Shown here piece by piece: positions 1 to 12,580 of a stretch of 64,000 bases of DNA. The notes beneath the pieces were generated by a model. That model was not told the origin of the DNA. It saw only the letters and a list, made by a program, of their open reading frames with translations, and did not search any database. The stretch spans positions 40,396 through 104,395 of the forward strand of contig CANNZV010002303.1 of the NCBI GenBank assembly GCA_947561585.1, given 5' to 3'. Position numbers and translations under genes: made by a program. Every line of letters starts with the position of its first letter. Positions within the stretch are counted from its first letter, which is position 1. This stretch comes from Caprella mutica. Taxonomy: Eukaryota; Arthropoda; Malacostraca; Amphipoda; Caprellidae.

Positions 1-169
1 ATATGGAGATGTAGCAGCCGGAACTTTCTCGGTGATGGACTTAGCTTTTCTCTGGAATAGGAAAAGAACTCACCAGCCTCCCCGAAAAGGCGCGTCTCGA
101 TGTCATAGAGACGGGTAGAGGTCAAGCAACCCCGGGTGGATTTCGGAGGAAGACGGGCCCACCCAAACC

Positions 170-470
170 CAGAAATAGGTACATAACTATAGAGGTTGTC
201 CGTTTTCAATCGCGCCTCTACAGTCATATAGAAATAGGTACTTAACTATAGAGGTTGTCCGTTTTCAATCGCGCCTCTACAGTCATATAGAAATAGGTAC
301 TTGGCCAAAGAGGTTGTCCGTTTTCAATCGCGCCTCTACAGTCATATAAAAATAGGTACTTGACGATAGAGGTTGTCCGTTTTCAATCGCGCCTCTACAG
401 TCATATAGAAATAGGTACTTGACCATAGAGGTTGTCCGTTTTCAATCGCTCCTCTACAGTCAGTTAGAAA
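170..470. repeat. 59-bp tandem repeat, about 5 copies
   Basis: Each unit contains AGAGGTTGTCCGTTTTCAAT followed by CGCGCCTCTACAGTCATATA. The last unit diverges (CGCTCC, CAGTTAG) and leads into the 20-bp array. Confidence 0.95.
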
Positions 471-1320
471 TAGAATCACCAGGACGTACATAGGACCATG
501 AGGTCACGCTAAGGATCATATCAGGACACACTTAGGATCATCCGGACACATTAAGGATCATCAGGACACACTTAGGATCTTTAGGACACACTTAAGATCA
601 TTAGGACACACTTAGAATCATCAGGACACACTTAGGATCATTACGACACACTTAGGATCATCAGGACACACTTAGGATCATCAGGACACACTTAGGATCA
701 TCAAGACACACTTAGGATTATCAGGACACACATAAGATCATCAGGACACACTTAGGATCATCAGAACACACTTAGGATCATCAGGACACACTTAGGATCA
801 CCAGGACACACTTAGGATCACCAGGACACACTTAGGAGCATCAGGACAGCCATAGTTTCAACAGGACACCTATGGTATCATCAGGACTCACTTAGGATCA
901 ATAGGACACACTTATTATTAATAGGACACACTTAGGATCAACATGACACCCATAGTATCAACAGGAAACCCATAGTATCAAAAGGACACCCATAATATCA
1001 ACAGGGCACACTTAGGATCATCAGGACACCCTTAGGATCATCAGGACACAAATATGATCATCAGGACACACTTAGGATCATCAGGACACCCATAGTTACA
1101 ATAGGACACCAATAGTATCAAGAGGACACACTTAGGACCAACAGGACACACTTAGGATCAATAGGACACATTTAGGATCAACAGGACACACTTAAGATCT
1201 ACAGGAAACACTTAGGATCAACAGGACACACATAAGATCAACAGGACACACTTCTGATCAACAAGACACACTTAAGATCAAGAGGACACACATATAGATC
1301 AAGAGGACACACATATAGCA
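471..1320. repeat. 20-bp tandem repeat, about 41 copies
   Basis: Consensus unit GGACACACTTAGGATCATCA. Copies in the middle drift (CATAGTATCAACA variants) while the start is more uniform. No open frame spans it. Confidence 0.95.
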
Positions 1321-1589
1321 ACAAATAATGCATAGGAATAGAGAAGATACATATGAATAGAGAACATACACAGAAACAAGGAGATAAAACACACTCGATT
1401 TTGTAACAGATGTATAGAAAATAAAAATATTCTAGAGAAATAATGTACCAAGCAATAGCTAAGTTAGTAAAAAAAATTCTAATTTTTTGTCTCATATCTC
1501 ATTACTAAAAAGATTGTTAATTAATATTAATAAACTTTAGGATATATAGCTTAAATAGAAAGACGGTATCCAACATACAACCATTGGTC

Positions 1590-1860
1590 ATAAAATTCAT
1601 TGTCAGGTCCAGATTTTTCCACCCTTCTCCTGATGATGAATAGAAATCTTTCTATTCGAAAGCTTGATATCTGAAAAAGCCTTCAACGCAGAGTTTAAAT
1701 AACCTCTAATATTATGCATTTCCCGTTGAGTTTGCATTTTTTCAATCAAATGTACATAAATTTCTTTATTTTCAATTTATGCATTGTGCAATTGATATTT
1801 TTAGTTGAAATTAATAAAATGAAAGTTAATCCTAATGAAAGGAGACACTTTGACACAAAC
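1590..1860 (-). pseudogene. Broken copy of the 84-residue ORF at 3012-3266
   Basis: This stretch is nearly identical to 3000-3266, but small changes near 1780-1795 (a shorter T run, and TTTATGC for TGTGTGC) break the reading frame that is open in the second unit. It is part of the large tandem duplication. Confidence 0.5.
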
Positions 1861-1936
1861 CATATTTAGAATCTCATTCATATGCATCATATTTATGACT
1901 ATAGCTATGGCATAATTTTCTCAGTAAATGCTCATA

Positions 1937-2125
1937 CTAATTTCTTTGATCTTCCATAGATGGAAGAATGCTACTGACATCTATCAGGAAGAAGGCGATG
2001 GAGTATCTTCCTCTAGGGATATGGAGATATAGCAGCCGGAACTTTCTCGGTGATGGACTTAGCTTTTCCCTGGAATAGGAAAAAAAACTCACCAGCCCCC
2101 CCGAAAAGGCGCGTCTCGATGTCAT
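1937..2125 (-). other. 62-codon ORF repeated in both tandem units
   Basis: An open frame on the minus strand recurs at 3347-3535 with a few substitutions. It starts MTS(R/G)RAFSGG and holds SFFSYSREKLSPSPRKFRLL. I recognise no family. The frame may be open by chance in a duplicated block. The changes between copies include coding ones and the copies are too similar to judge selection. Confidence 0.2.
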
Positions 2126-2185
2126 AGAGACGGGTAGAGGTCAAGCAACCCCGGGTGGATTTCGGAGGAAGGCGGGCCCACCCAA

Positions 2186-2545
2186 ACTAGAAATAGGTAC
2201 ATAACTATAGAGGTTGTCCGTTTTCAATCGCGCCTCTACAGTCATATAGAAATAGGTACTTAACTATAGAGGTTGTCCGTTTTCAATCGCGCCTCTACAG
2301 TCATATAGAAATAGGTACTTGACCATAGAGGTTGTCCGTTTTCAATCGCGCCTCTACAGTCATATACAAATAGGTACTTGACCATAGAGGTTGTCCGTTT
2401 TCAATCGCGCCTCTACAGTCATATAGAAATAGGTACTTAACTATAGAGGTTGTCCGTTTTCAATCGCGCCTCTACAGTCATATAGAAATAGGTACTTGAC
2501 CATAGAGGTTGTCCGTTTTCAATCGCTCCTCTACAGTCAGTTAGA
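2186..2545. repeat. 59-bp tandem repeat, second array, about 6 copies
   Basis: Same unit as at 170-470, inside the second higher-order unit, with one copy more. Confidence 0.95.
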
Positions 2546-2815
2546 AATAGAATCATCAGGACGTACTTAGGATCATCAGGACACGCTAAGGATCATCAGG
2601 ACACACTTAGGATCATCCGGACACATTTAGGATCATCAGGACACACTTAGGAACATTAGGACACACTTAGGATCATTAGGACACACTTAGGATCATCAGG
2701 ACACACTTAGGATCATTAGGACACACTTAGGATCATCAGGAGACACTTAGGATCATCAGGACACAATTAGGATCATCAAGACACACTTAGGATTATCAGG
2801 ACACACGTAAGATCA
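2546..2815. repeat. 20-bp tandem repeat, second array, about 14 copies
   Basis: Same GGACACACTTAGGATCATCA unit as 471-1320. It ends abruptly at the AT-rich shared block, so the drifted copies seen in unit 1 are absent here. Confidence 0.95.
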
Positions 2816-3011
2816 TTCCATAGAATGACATAAAAATATTCCAGAGAATTTATGTACCAAGCAATAGCTAAGTTAGTAAAAAAAATTCTAATTTTTTGTC
2901 TCATATCTCAGTACTAAAAAGATTGTTAATTAATATTAATAAACTTTAGGATATATAGCTTAAATAGAAAGACGGTATCCAACATACAACCATTGGTCAT
3001 AAAATTCATTG

Positions 3012-3266
3012 TCAGGTCCAGATTTTTCCACCCTTCTCCTGATGATGAATAGAAATCTTTCTATTCGAAAGCTTGATATCTGAAAAAGCCTTCAACGCAG
3101 AGTTTAAATAACCTCTAATATTATGCATTTCCCGTTGAATTTGCATTTTTTCAATCAAATGTACATAAATTTCTTTACTTTCAATGTGTGCATTGTGCAA
3201 TTGATATCTTTTAGTTGAAATGAATAAAATGAAAGTTAATCCTAATGAAAGGAGACACTTTGACAC
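3012..3266 (-). CDS. Hypothetical small protein with signal-peptide-like start
   Basis: An 84-residue ORF. Residues 1-20 (MSKCLLSLGLTFILFISTKR) look like a signal peptide or membrane anchor: one basic residue, a hydrophobic core, then polar sequence. The rest is charged and probably helical, with no cysteines after residue 4. The upstream paralogue (1590-1860) is frame-broken, and a more diverged relative of the C-terminal part lies at 61290-61400. I do not recognise a family. It could be a first exon of a secreted protein or a chance frame in a duplicated block. No promoter or splice site was established. Confidence 0.3.
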   Translation of the reverse strand: MSKCLLSLGLTFILFISTKRYQLHNAHIESKEIYVHLIEKMQIQREMHNIRGYLNSALKAFSDIKLSNRKISIHHQEKGGKIWT

Positions 3267-3599
3267 AAACCATATTTAGAATCTCATTCATATGCATCAT
3301 ATTTATGACTATAGCTATTGCATAATTTTCTCAGTAAATGCTCATACTAATTTCTTTGATCTTCCACAGATGGAAGAATGCTACTGACATCTATTAGGAA
3401 GAAGGCGATGGAGTATCTTCCTCTAGGGATATGGAGATATAGCAGCCGGAACTTTCTCGGTGATGGACTTAGCTTTTCTCTGGAATAGGAAAAGAACTCA
3501 CTTGACCCCCCCGAAAAAGCGCGTCCCGATGTCATAGAGACGGGTAGAGGTCAAGCAACCCCCGGTGGATTTCGGAAGAAGGCGGGCCCACCCAAACTG

Positions 3600-5765
3600 C
3601 TGACATATCTAAACATATGTATGGCGTGAGAGCCTTTGGTGACCGACAAACTATAATATGGTGTTATCTTGGTGATTTTAGCAGAAAGGAGCTGTCATCA
3701 CCAAAGTCTGAAGTGGTTGAGAACTGGAAGAGGACTGCTCCCCTAAAGGGAGGTGCTTGCTCACAAAAAAAGAAGGAAGCGATGACATTGATGAGGATGT
3801 GCAGTGTTTTCTTTTTTAATAGTTTTAAATTTGTTAAATCTGATTACAGTGTTCATTCGCTCTGATCCAGATTATACCATTTTATAGTGCGTTATATAAA
3901 GTCAATCTCTATTTTTTTCTTAAAATAAAAATACTTTATCATTGAAATTGGCCAGCTGTAAAAAATCATATAAACCCAAATTACATAATATATATCTTTC
4001 AAAATAATGTCAAATTTACCGAGTAGTTAATGAAATATATGTATTTGTATCATTTTGTAAATGATGCTGGGTCATTTATAAACCACATTATTATGTTTGT
4101 TATATTCAATGTCTCTATTTGTACAACAATGATAAATATTTATGATATTCTTGATTACTTCTGTTAGTTATTCTAAGATAACTCTAGGCCACAATACCAG
4201 AAATAGTGCTACATTCCACAGTTTCGACGATTATTAATAGTACAATGAACTTTGTATATTAGCTACTATTCAAATTTAATAAGTATTTTGTACTAAATAT
4301 AAAAGATTCTAAATTTTTTTAAAGTGTACTGAAGAGCTACATAATTAATTTGTAATTACTAGTGTTGTTGCAATTGGCTTTAAAATTGTTTATCCTGAAA
4401 AATTGTAGACGGCGAGAATAAAAGAGTATAAATAGTTCTACACCAGCGGTATATAGTATTCGATACCATTTCATTTCGCCTATTCTTAAGATCTATGATT
4501 TAAAAAGCATATTGTCACAATGCTAAGGATTACCTGTTCTCACCCTAAAATATCTATTTAAGAAAATAATTGGCGTACTTAGACATGCTCTCTTGGGACC
4601 AACTGGTCAAGTTTTTATTTTTATCCTCTTTCTGTTATTTAATAATTAATTGCCTGAATGGTTTATTAGGATTTATATAGACGAGTTAAAATTCAATTTA
4701 TGTACCATGTTATTCTAGTTTTTAAATATAGCTCTTATCATTATTTACTATCATTTTCCTAGTATATTCAATAATCGTTCTCAGAGTTCATTAATTTGTT
4801 CATGGTTGACTTTCTAGGCATGTAAACACTTTCTTTTCTGTTGATATTTTTAAATGAGTAAAGTGAGCATGTACTCCAATTCTCTTCTAAAAAATTCACA
4901 ATAAATTATTCTGCCAAATTTAAATCATTAAATTCAAAACAGAAAATATTATTGAAGTATATTCTTCCTATAGTATAGTTAATACTAATGAAAGGATATT
5001 CAAACAAAATTCTGTCAGTCGTTCTTTAGCAGCAAGTGTCCTATGTACTGAGCAGTATAGCTCCATAAATATGTCTTATTTACTGAAATATCTGCTGTTT
5101 CATCATAAGGGTTCTTATAAATCATTCTAATTTTCGGAGATAAAACTTACTCTTTCGATAAACAATGTTTGAAATAAACTGGCGAAAGAACTCTTTCCCC
5201 ACCATCTACTTATGATTACCATGTAGAAAATATATTATGAATAGGAAAACAAACTGACAATGTTGTTATAAATAACTGAAAAACTACAAAAAAATAAATA
5301 AGGTGGTTCTTGTTAAAGTTATAACTATTTTAATTTCGTACACGCTTTTCTGACTCATACTGTTTGATAAATTTTATTCATTGAATAATATATTTTGAAT
5401 TTCCGCAAGTTTGTTACTTTTTTTGGGGGGTATGATGAAAAAAAATAATGGAAAAAACATTTTTAGGTATAATTTTTTAGCAATGAAATACTAAGATATT
5501 CAGTTAACAATGTAAAACTTGTATTACATTATTATTAAATTTAAATTTATTTGTTGTTTTACATTATTCTTAATGAATTTCAATATAACAGGTGACCTAC
5601 AAAAATACTTCAATCCAATGCAAAACAATATCAAATAATTATTGGTTGATCTCAAAAAAATAGTATGATTTTAGCCCGGAGCATATTTAACTATCCTCAA
5701 AATTCATAACAATTTGATTACTTCTGATCATCAGGATCCACAACTCCATTTGAACAGATTATTGG
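3600..5765. other. AT-rich region without recognisable genes
   Basis: An 82-codon + strand ORF starts at 3617 (MYGVRAFGDRQTIIWCYLGD) just past the third duplicated unit. It could be an exon but matches nothing I recognise. The rest is AT-rich with frequent stops in all frames and no repeat structure I could see. Confidence 0.4.
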
Positions 5766-5768
5766 CAA

Positions 5769-5798
5769 CTAGTGTATTGCCCGTTAAAAATAACGGGG
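5769..5798 (-). mobile_element. Helitron-type 3' terminus
   Basis: Read on the minus strand, a 7-bp stem (CCCGTTA / TAACGGG) with a 4-nt loop is followed 7 nt later by CTAG and then T. A short hairpin just before CTRR is the hallmark of a Helitron 3' end, which inserts between A and T. The element body would extend to higher coordinates, but its 5' TC end was not found. Confidence 0.5.
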
Positions 5799-6125
5799 TT
5801 TCAATTAGAATTCATTACCCGTTGTTAGGTTATTTTTTAGTGAATTTAATTAAAATTTATATTTTACATAAGCTGATATTATAAAATACATATAAAATTG
5901 AATAAAAGCATATGAATGTAAATTTAATACCAATACTTTCCCGTGCGTATCATAATTACATTCTTCATGTTTATAATCGTCGAGTAAAAGTGGACACTAA
6001 ATAAATAAATAAACATACGATGGAAATTATTATTAGCTACAGAAGAGATATTAGAATAATTTAGTGTAAAAAACAGACACAAAATAGTTACACAACTGAT
6101 ATCAGAAAAAATGGTGTGACAACTC
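5799..6125. other. AT-rich sequence, possibly Helitron body
   Basis: No gene or repeat seen. If the terminus at 5769-5798 is real, this is inside the element. Confidence 0.3.
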
Positions 6126-6485
6126 ATTTATAGAACTGATATCAGAATAATTTAGTTTGATGGACACAATCCATTGATAGATCTGATATCAGAACAATTT
6201 GGTATGACGGACAGACAGACACACGCAAAACCATTTATTGAGCTGATATCAAAACAATTTGGTGTGACGGACAGACAGACACAATCCATATATTGAACGG
6301 ATATCAGAACAATTTGGTGTGACGGACAGACAGACACAATCCTTATATTGAACCGATATCAGAATAATTTGATGTGACTGATAGACATACACAATCCATA
6401 TATTGATCCGATAATAGAATAATTTGGTGTGCCGGACAGACAGACTAAATCCATTTATTGAACTTATATCAGAATAATTTAGTGT
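6126..6485. repeat. Tandem repeat of about 55-60 bp, 6 copies
   Basis: Units share GATATCAGAACAATTTGGTG followed by TGACGGACAGACAGACACAATCC. Unit length varies because the GACA run and the ATTTATTGA spacer differ. Minus-strand open frames here simply repeat the unit and are not genes. Confidence 0.85.
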
Positions 6486-7084
6486 GACTTTCAGAGATAA
6501 ACAATATATGATCGATATTGAGGAAGTGTCCGATAATTCACAACTTACCCCATTTATTTTGATAATAAATAAATAATTACTCAATTTACCTAGAATTATA
6601 TGAGCATTCTGTATTTATGACAGGTTGCTATATATATTTAAAAAATTCTTTTCATTCTGAAAATAAATAAATAATCAAACACAAAAGGGAAATTATCAGA
6701 ATAGAGTCTATAGAGTATAGATTATAGAGTCTATAGACTAACAGTTATTCTGATACTCTATATAGATTCTATGCAAAGTTATGAATGAATCTACACATTA
6801 TCAGATCCCAACCTCAATCCCAACAGGAATGCCCTACAATTCACAATATGAGCATGAATTTTTCCTTAAAATGAAGCATTGTCGTACTACAGCAGTAACC
6901 CCTATGATTTCCCATTTTCTTTTGATCTATCTTTTTCTAAGTAAGTTTGGACGTAAGTAATCCTTCATACGGTATCCTTAGAGGCATCCGCATTTTTGCC
7001 CCTCATTAAGTCGACTGAATACTTAACTACCGGTTTATATTTATGGGTGCCCTAATGGACATCGGATTACTTAACACCCGATTC
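6486..7084. other. Non-coding, with one imperfect hairpin
   Basis: Around 6685-6775 AGAATAGAGTCTATAGAGTA recurs in direct and inverted orientation and can fold into a hairpin. No gene seen. Confidence 0.4.
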
Positions 7085-7086
7085 CG

Positions 7087-7146
<60 letters not shown>

Positions 7147-7325
7147 AATTCACTGCATTGTTGCACATCTCCATCCCTAATTAGTGTCATTGTTACACAA
7201 AATTTCTGCATGGTTACACTTGGCTTGTTATAGTAACACGCTAAATTCCCGTGTCACTATAACAGCAATGTTAATTAGATAGGAAATAAAGATGGCGGCT
7301 TAGGGATGTTTTCATATTCATTCCT
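7085..7325. repeat. Dispersed repeat with a (TA)n end
   Basis: A (TA) run at 7094-7141 is followed by CCCTAATTCACTGCATTGTT and several GTAACA/TGTTAC motifs. The same order, inverted, is at 32530-32745, and a fragment next to another (TA) run is at 56740-56850. The constant placement of the TA tract suggests it belongs to the element. Class not determined. Confidence 0.6.
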
Positions 7326-9269
7326 AGACCTAAAGAAAAGCTTTCAGATAATCAATTGATAATCATTTTGATAATCAATAGAAGAAAAATTGCATAAAGC
7401 TGATTTTCATCAACAGCAAATTCATAAACATGGAGTGTAAAACCCTAACTCTTCATAGTAACACTCTATATATAATTGCGTGTCACGATAACAAGTTATT
7501 GTTTCTGTACCCGATTTATGTAACACTGTTCTTTTTCTTCAAAATTTTCACTGTAATTGTCAAAAATATCAGAGTAACATGAAAAAAGGTTAATTTGCAT
7601 CATCAGCAATTCATAAACATTGTGTGAATAATTGAAACTCTCTAAGTAACACTGTATATCAGTATTACATGAAGTTTGGTTAGTTTTTTTTTTATGATAG
7701 CCTAGGCATATCTTGTTGAACTGAATTTATTTTAAAATATTACATATTAAAAGAATTGTAATTCATGATATATTAGTTAGGGTAAGTTATAAATTATCGG
7801 TAGATTTCTCATCTTAGGTCATGTAAGAAAACTCTTTATTTTAGGTTAATTATTATTTTATTCACAGTCTTTCTTTGTGAACTGTTTATTCTCATTCTCA
7901 GTTTTGCAAATATTTAATGATTATCTGTTGCTTACAAAGTCGAATGATGAAATTTGTTCAGTTGAAGATGACAGTATAAAATAAATAGGTATCGTATTAC
8001 TGAAAAATAACTAGGCATCAATTTTATTCTCTTTAATGTCTTCCTTTATGAACTGTTTATTCTTATAAGATATTAGTTTTGAAAATATACATTAATTATT
8101 TGAAGCTTATAAAGTGAAATGATGAAAATTGTTCATTAAGAAATCACGTGAACTTTCTTTCGGTAAATAGGTTTCGGTTAACAGAGCAAGTTCCATATGC
8201 CTTGGAAGAATTTCTTATTACTTCATAATTATTTTATATTTTGTAGCAACTGTAATTTGAGATATTTTAAATTATAGTTAGATATGGATTTTTCCTCATC
8301 GTCATTATGATAATTGTGGAATTAGTAGTAATTTACGCCAAGTTGCGTTTTTATGAACTTGTTGAACAGCACCACATAAATTTTCAACAGCACTACATAA
8401 ATTGACCGAAGACACCTCGATATAATAATGTTTCTTCATTTATATTTAAATTATTGATAGCTGCAGGTATCATGGATACCAATTAAAATTGAAATAACTA
8501 TTATTATATAGCTTTTTATTTTATGATCGATGATGTGCAACTGCCCAATAATACGTAACCTACCCTATTAGTGTCATTTCAGGCCAAAACAGTTAACTTC
8601 CTCGGAGCTGGTTTCAGATAACTAAAATTAATTACATATTGGAATATAGAATAAAGAAATTATTAATAACTTAAGAGAAAAATTCAAATGAAACGACAGC
8701 TTAGCTATGTGTGTGTAGATAGGTAGCTAGACTAAGGTAGTGAAATTTAATTAATTGCAATAATGTAGGGATATAGAACCACCTTCTCTCTTGTTTATGT
8801 ATTTATTACATTTATCAATATACGAAGATGTCTATGCCGTTTTTGTAATGTATATTTTCGAAAAGAATATAAGGCAACACTTAATTTAACATTTTCACTC
8901 GTGTGCGCCGCAATATGATACTTATAGTTATCCGGCTTTGAAATATTTCTATTCAATTATATCTTAGACAATTAAAATTGTGTCTTCTTTATTTTATAGG
9001 ATGTAGTGATTCAGACCAATAAAATGCTTTCACCGTTATATTAGCAGTCAAAAATTTGATATTTTATTACTTCCATCGAATAAATCTTATACACTTTATG
9101 TTTGAAATTATTTTTTATTAATTTGTAATAAATTTCTCGGATGGCTCAAACATTGACTAAAGGTTGTGGTACATTTAGTAGATAGATATCCTTCTCGTTA
9201 AAGGTAATAAGCTTTTCTTCATCCATTGCCAGTGTAGTCTTGTAGATTGAAACAATGGTTTAACTTGAG
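7326..9269. other. AT-rich non-coding region
   Basis: The first 400 bp repeats short motifs (TCATAAACATTG, GTAACACT) and may be an eroded extension of the preceding repeat. Nothing else recognisable. Confidence 0.4.
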
Positions 9270-9670
9270 TTCTCTACATCGAATCAAGGGAATCTATACT
9301 AGTAGGGTTTAACGTCTGCTTCCGAACCAAAGGCCATATCGATGACGTCAAAAGGAATAAATGTACAAGGGACTGGAAGAAGTAGTCAGAAGGGAAAGAC
9401 ACTCCATGTACAGAGTCACCTACCACAGTCATTGCCAATGCTCATGGATGCAGAAAAGCTACTTTGCAGTGAATGCAGTCACTTACAAAGAAATGTTAAG
9501 AAAAGGGACTCAAGCACTGGTGACTGCACGAACGAATGGAAGAGGACAATTTAGAGGTGATAGTAAATGAACCTGCAAGATTACCTAACACAAAAATAAA
9601 AAATAAATTGTACATGAAGACCATAACCCTAGCGCTATCCTCCATATCTGCAAGTAGCGTTAAAATAAGT
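9270..9670 (+). pseudogene. Copy of the dispersed gene-like family (+ orientation)
   Basis: From GTTTAACGTCTGCTTCC onward this matches, in order, the coding strand of the ORF at 45497-45820 and the copy at 57560-57800. Shared landmarks are GATGACGTCAAAAGGAATAA, CTCATGGATGCAGAAAAGCT, GCAGTCACTTACAAAGAAAT, the GTGACTGCAC segment, and a downstream block with CCTAGCGCTATCCTC. The frame shifts between landmarks, so three short overlapping frames replace one ORF. A frame from 9536 (MEEDNLEVIVNEP) also reads through most of the 3' block in this copy. Confidence 0.65.
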
Positions 9671-10079
9671 TTAAAAATGTATTATTATATAAATATTCAA
9701 ACTACTTCACAAAAAATATTTTGACCAATGATTGAATTTATAAAAATAGATATGATAATCTGGTGGACTGGAACTATAGTTTCGCTATTTATTTTGTTGT
9801 AGGTAATTAATTTGAATGACTGGTTGTTACTGTAGTGAGAATTGGTGACTATTCAGTAGCTATTATGATGATATTTTTTTAGATATTTTAAAAGTAAATA
9901 GAATTGGCAAATGGTAGAAAATACATAGGAAACTGAAAATAATATGCATTTTATATATTGACATCTCTCCATTATATCCTGAATTGTAATAACTAAGCTA
10001 ATTAAGATAAAATCCAATGATGGCTAAGTGAAACTAGAATTGGATATGAAGAATATATTTGGGGATTTTTGCAGCTAAC
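9671..10079. other. Non-coding, nothing recognised
   Basis: AT-rich, no repeats or long frames. Confidence 0.4.
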
Positions 10080-10144
10080 CACCATCAATTTCATTCGTTG
10101 AGTTGGACCAGCTCGAATTTCCTGTACGCCAAACCACTTTAAAC
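10080..10144 (-). CDS. Candidate internal exon, unknown protein
   Basis: On the minus strand a pyrimidine-rich tract ending in CATTCAG precedes 65 bp that end at GGTG|GTTAGC. Two frames are open. In the phase that would follow the candidate exon at 11098-11158 it reads GLKWFGVQEIRAGPTQRMKL. Base composition is less AT-biased than its surroundings, which is why it stands out. The donor is weak. No family recognised. Confidence 0.2.
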
Positions 10145-11097
10145 CTGAATGAAAAAACAGAAAGTTCAAAATTAGTATTAATTAAAACAAGTAGGAATAT
10201 AGTAAGTGGATGGAATTGTTTAGGCAGTTCATATATAGCATAAATAATAGGTTGATAATTTTTAGTTTCTTTCATATTTAGTACAATTTCTAGGAAGCAG
10301 ATTTTATGGATTAATATTTTGACGGTGAAAATTTAAATTTTGTACAGACTTGAAATATTTTCTAATTCAACAGAGAGAATTGCTTCTTGTCCTTCAATTA
10401 TGAATCAATTTGCTTGTAACAAACTTTAAACTGTGGCCTGTTGTATTCAATACAATTTGTAGGAATCAGAACTATTCATTTAATGATCAAAAATTAAAGT
10501 TTTCAATGGACTCTACTTACAATAATGACCATATTCGATTAAAACTAAATTTCTAATGTTAGCTTTATTCAATATCTACAGAGCAGTAATTTTATACACT
10601 ATACAGTGTACTCAAGTGCCTAGCTTGGTGAACCCAAGAGGTTTTGCAGGTGTGCTTTGTAGAACTACTGAAACATCTGTCCAGATATGAACTGTCATGA
10701 TCAAGGTTTTTAATGAAAGATATAACCTATTTGAAAGAACTAAAATTACTTACTGTAAGGGGTGATAATCTTGCTTGTGTAAATTGGAATATCCATAAAC
10801 ATGATAAATTTGGCCTATTTAGTATAGTGTGCTTCTATAACTATCTAGACTTTAGTGTACCTAACTAATGTAAATGTGTTCAAACCGTATAAAGTTTAAG
10901 AAACACTGCTGTGTTTCTAAATTACAAAATTATCATTGAAAGAGTGACTTTTCTATGCGGCCCAGGAAAAAATTGACATGGTCGCAGCTCTCTCCAGTGT
11001 GTATCACCCGGGGTAATATTTCTGGTATCAAGAAATAGAGGGAGAACATAATCACTTTTAATTATCAACTTTAGGGCTTATAATTAAAATAACTCAC
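10145..11097. other. AT-rich, possible intron
   Basis: No recognisable features. It would be an intron if the flanking minus-strand exons are real. Confidence 0.3.
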
Positions 11098-11158
11098 CAT
11101 CAAAATCTGGTGAAATTGGAGGGGACTGACAAAAAGTGAGAATCTGCTGACCTTGGTT
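11098..11158 (-). CDS. Candidate internal exon (cassette A)
   Basis: Minus strand: acceptor TATTTACAG, 61 bp, then donor GATG|GTGAGT. The phase-0 translation is open and proline-rich (NQGQQILTFCQSPPISPDFD). Its 3' half is shared with 13376-13493, and the same GTGAGT donor context also borders the 55-bp array at 11336, so it looks like one of three related cassettes. Function unknown. Confidence 0.3.
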
Positions 11159-11335
11159 CTGTAAATATTAATTACATTAGTTGATTTAATATGAAGAAAA
11201 TGAAATGAATGAACAAATTGGGGAAGAATGAGGTAAGAATAATAAATTGAAGCTAAATACAGCAAATATACTCAATTAATTACTATTCTAATTAATTAAA
11301 TGAAGCTACTCTGTGACATAAAATTAAAATTACTC

Positions 11336-12580
11336 ACAATCAAAGCTGATAAGAAGGGACTGCAGTCAGTTATCAGTCTGCTGTTGAATCTCTATGAAGG
11401 CTGATTAGAAGGGACAGTAGCCAGTTATCACTGTGCTGCTGAATCTCCCTGGAAGCTGATAAGAAGGGACTGTAGCCAATTATCAGTTTGCTGCTGAATC
11501 TCCATGGAAGCTGATTAGAAGGGACAGTAGCCAGTTATCACTGTGCTGCTGAATCTCCCTGGAAGCTGATTAGAAGGGACTGTAGCCAATTATCAGTCTG
11601 CTGCTGAATCTCTCTGAAAGCTGATTAGAAGAGACTGTAGCCAGTTATCAGTTTGCTGCTGAATCTCCCTGGAAGCTGATTAGAAGGGACTGTAGCCAAT
11701 TATCAGTCTGCTGCTGAATCTCTAGGAGGGCTGATTAGAAGGGACTGTAGCCAATTATCAGTCTGCTGCTGAATCTCTAGGAGGGCTGATAAGAAGGGAC
11801 TGTAGCCAGTTATCAGTCTGCTGCTGAATCTCTATGAAGGCTGATAAGAAGGGACTGTAGTCAGTTATCAGTTTGCTGCTGAATCTCCCTGGAAGCTGAT
11901 TAGAAGGGACTGTAGCCAATTATCAGTCTGCTGCTGAATCTCTAGGAGGGCTGATAAGAAGGGACTGTAGCCAGTTATCAGTCTGCTGCTGAATCTCTCT
12001 GAAGGCTGATAAGGGACTGTAGCCAGTTATCTTTCTGCTGCTGAGTCTCTCTGAAGGCTGATTAGAAGGGACTGTAGCCAGTTATCAATCTGCTGCTGAA
12101 TCTCTCTGAAGGCTGATTAGATGGGACTGTAGCCAGTTATCAGTTTGCTGCTGAATCTCTCTGAAGGCTGATTAGAAGAGACTGTAGTCAGTTATCAGTT
12201 TGCTGCTGAATCTCTCTGAAGGCTGATTAGATGGGACTGTAGCCAGTTATCAATCTGCTGCTGAATCTCTCTGAAGGCTGATTAGATGGGACTGTAGCCA
12301 GTTATCAATCTGCTGCTGAATCTCTCTGAAGGCTGATTAGATGGGACTGTAGTCAGTTATCAGTTTGCTGCTGAATCTCTCTGAAGGCTGATTAGAAGGG
12401 ACTGTAGCCAGTTATCAATCTGCTGCTGAATCTCTCTGAAGGCTGATTAGATGGGACTGTAGCCAGTTATCAGTTTGCTGCTGAATCTCTCTGAAGGCTG
12501 ATTAGAAGAGACTGTAGCCAGTTATCAGTCAGCTGTTGAATCTCTCTGAAGGCTGATTGGAGTCTGCTGCTGAATCTGAC
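11336..12580. repeat. 55-bp tandem repeat, about 22 copies
   Basis: Unit contains CTGATTAGAAGGGACTGTAG and CCAGTTATCAGTCTGCTGCT. It has no long open frame on either strand. Its minus-strand start (TTTTCACAG|GTCAG, about 12577) and end (GATT|GTGAGT, about 11336) look like splice sites and match those of the cassettes at 11098 and 13376. Confidence 0.95.

Larger units (their letters stand above)
1..3590. repeat. Higher-order tandem duplication (two full units plus a partial third)
   Basis: The landmark ATATGGAGAT(G/A)TAGCAGCCGG occurs at 1, about 2020 and about 3428, and the sequence after it repeats. Unit 1 (about 2020 bp) and unit 2 (about 1408 bp) each hold a unique-looking start, a 59-bp array, a 20-bp array and a shared 3' block (1501-2020 matches about 2911-3428). 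The third copy stops near 3597. Units differ mainly in the length of the 20-bp array (about 41 versus 14 copies), so most of the size difference is array contraction. Confidence 0.9.

Noticed and set aside
471..1320. CRISPR-like array
   Set aside because: 20-bp units are contiguous without unique spacers, and the genome is eukaryotic.
3617..3865. 82-codon + strand ORF as a chromatin-reader (PWWP-like) exon
   Set aside because: Only a vague resemblance (VRAFGDRQTIIWCYL); too weak to name a domain.
6152..6584. Minus-strand ORFs rich in Cys, Ser and Leu
   Set aside because: Translation of the 55-60 bp tandem repeat.
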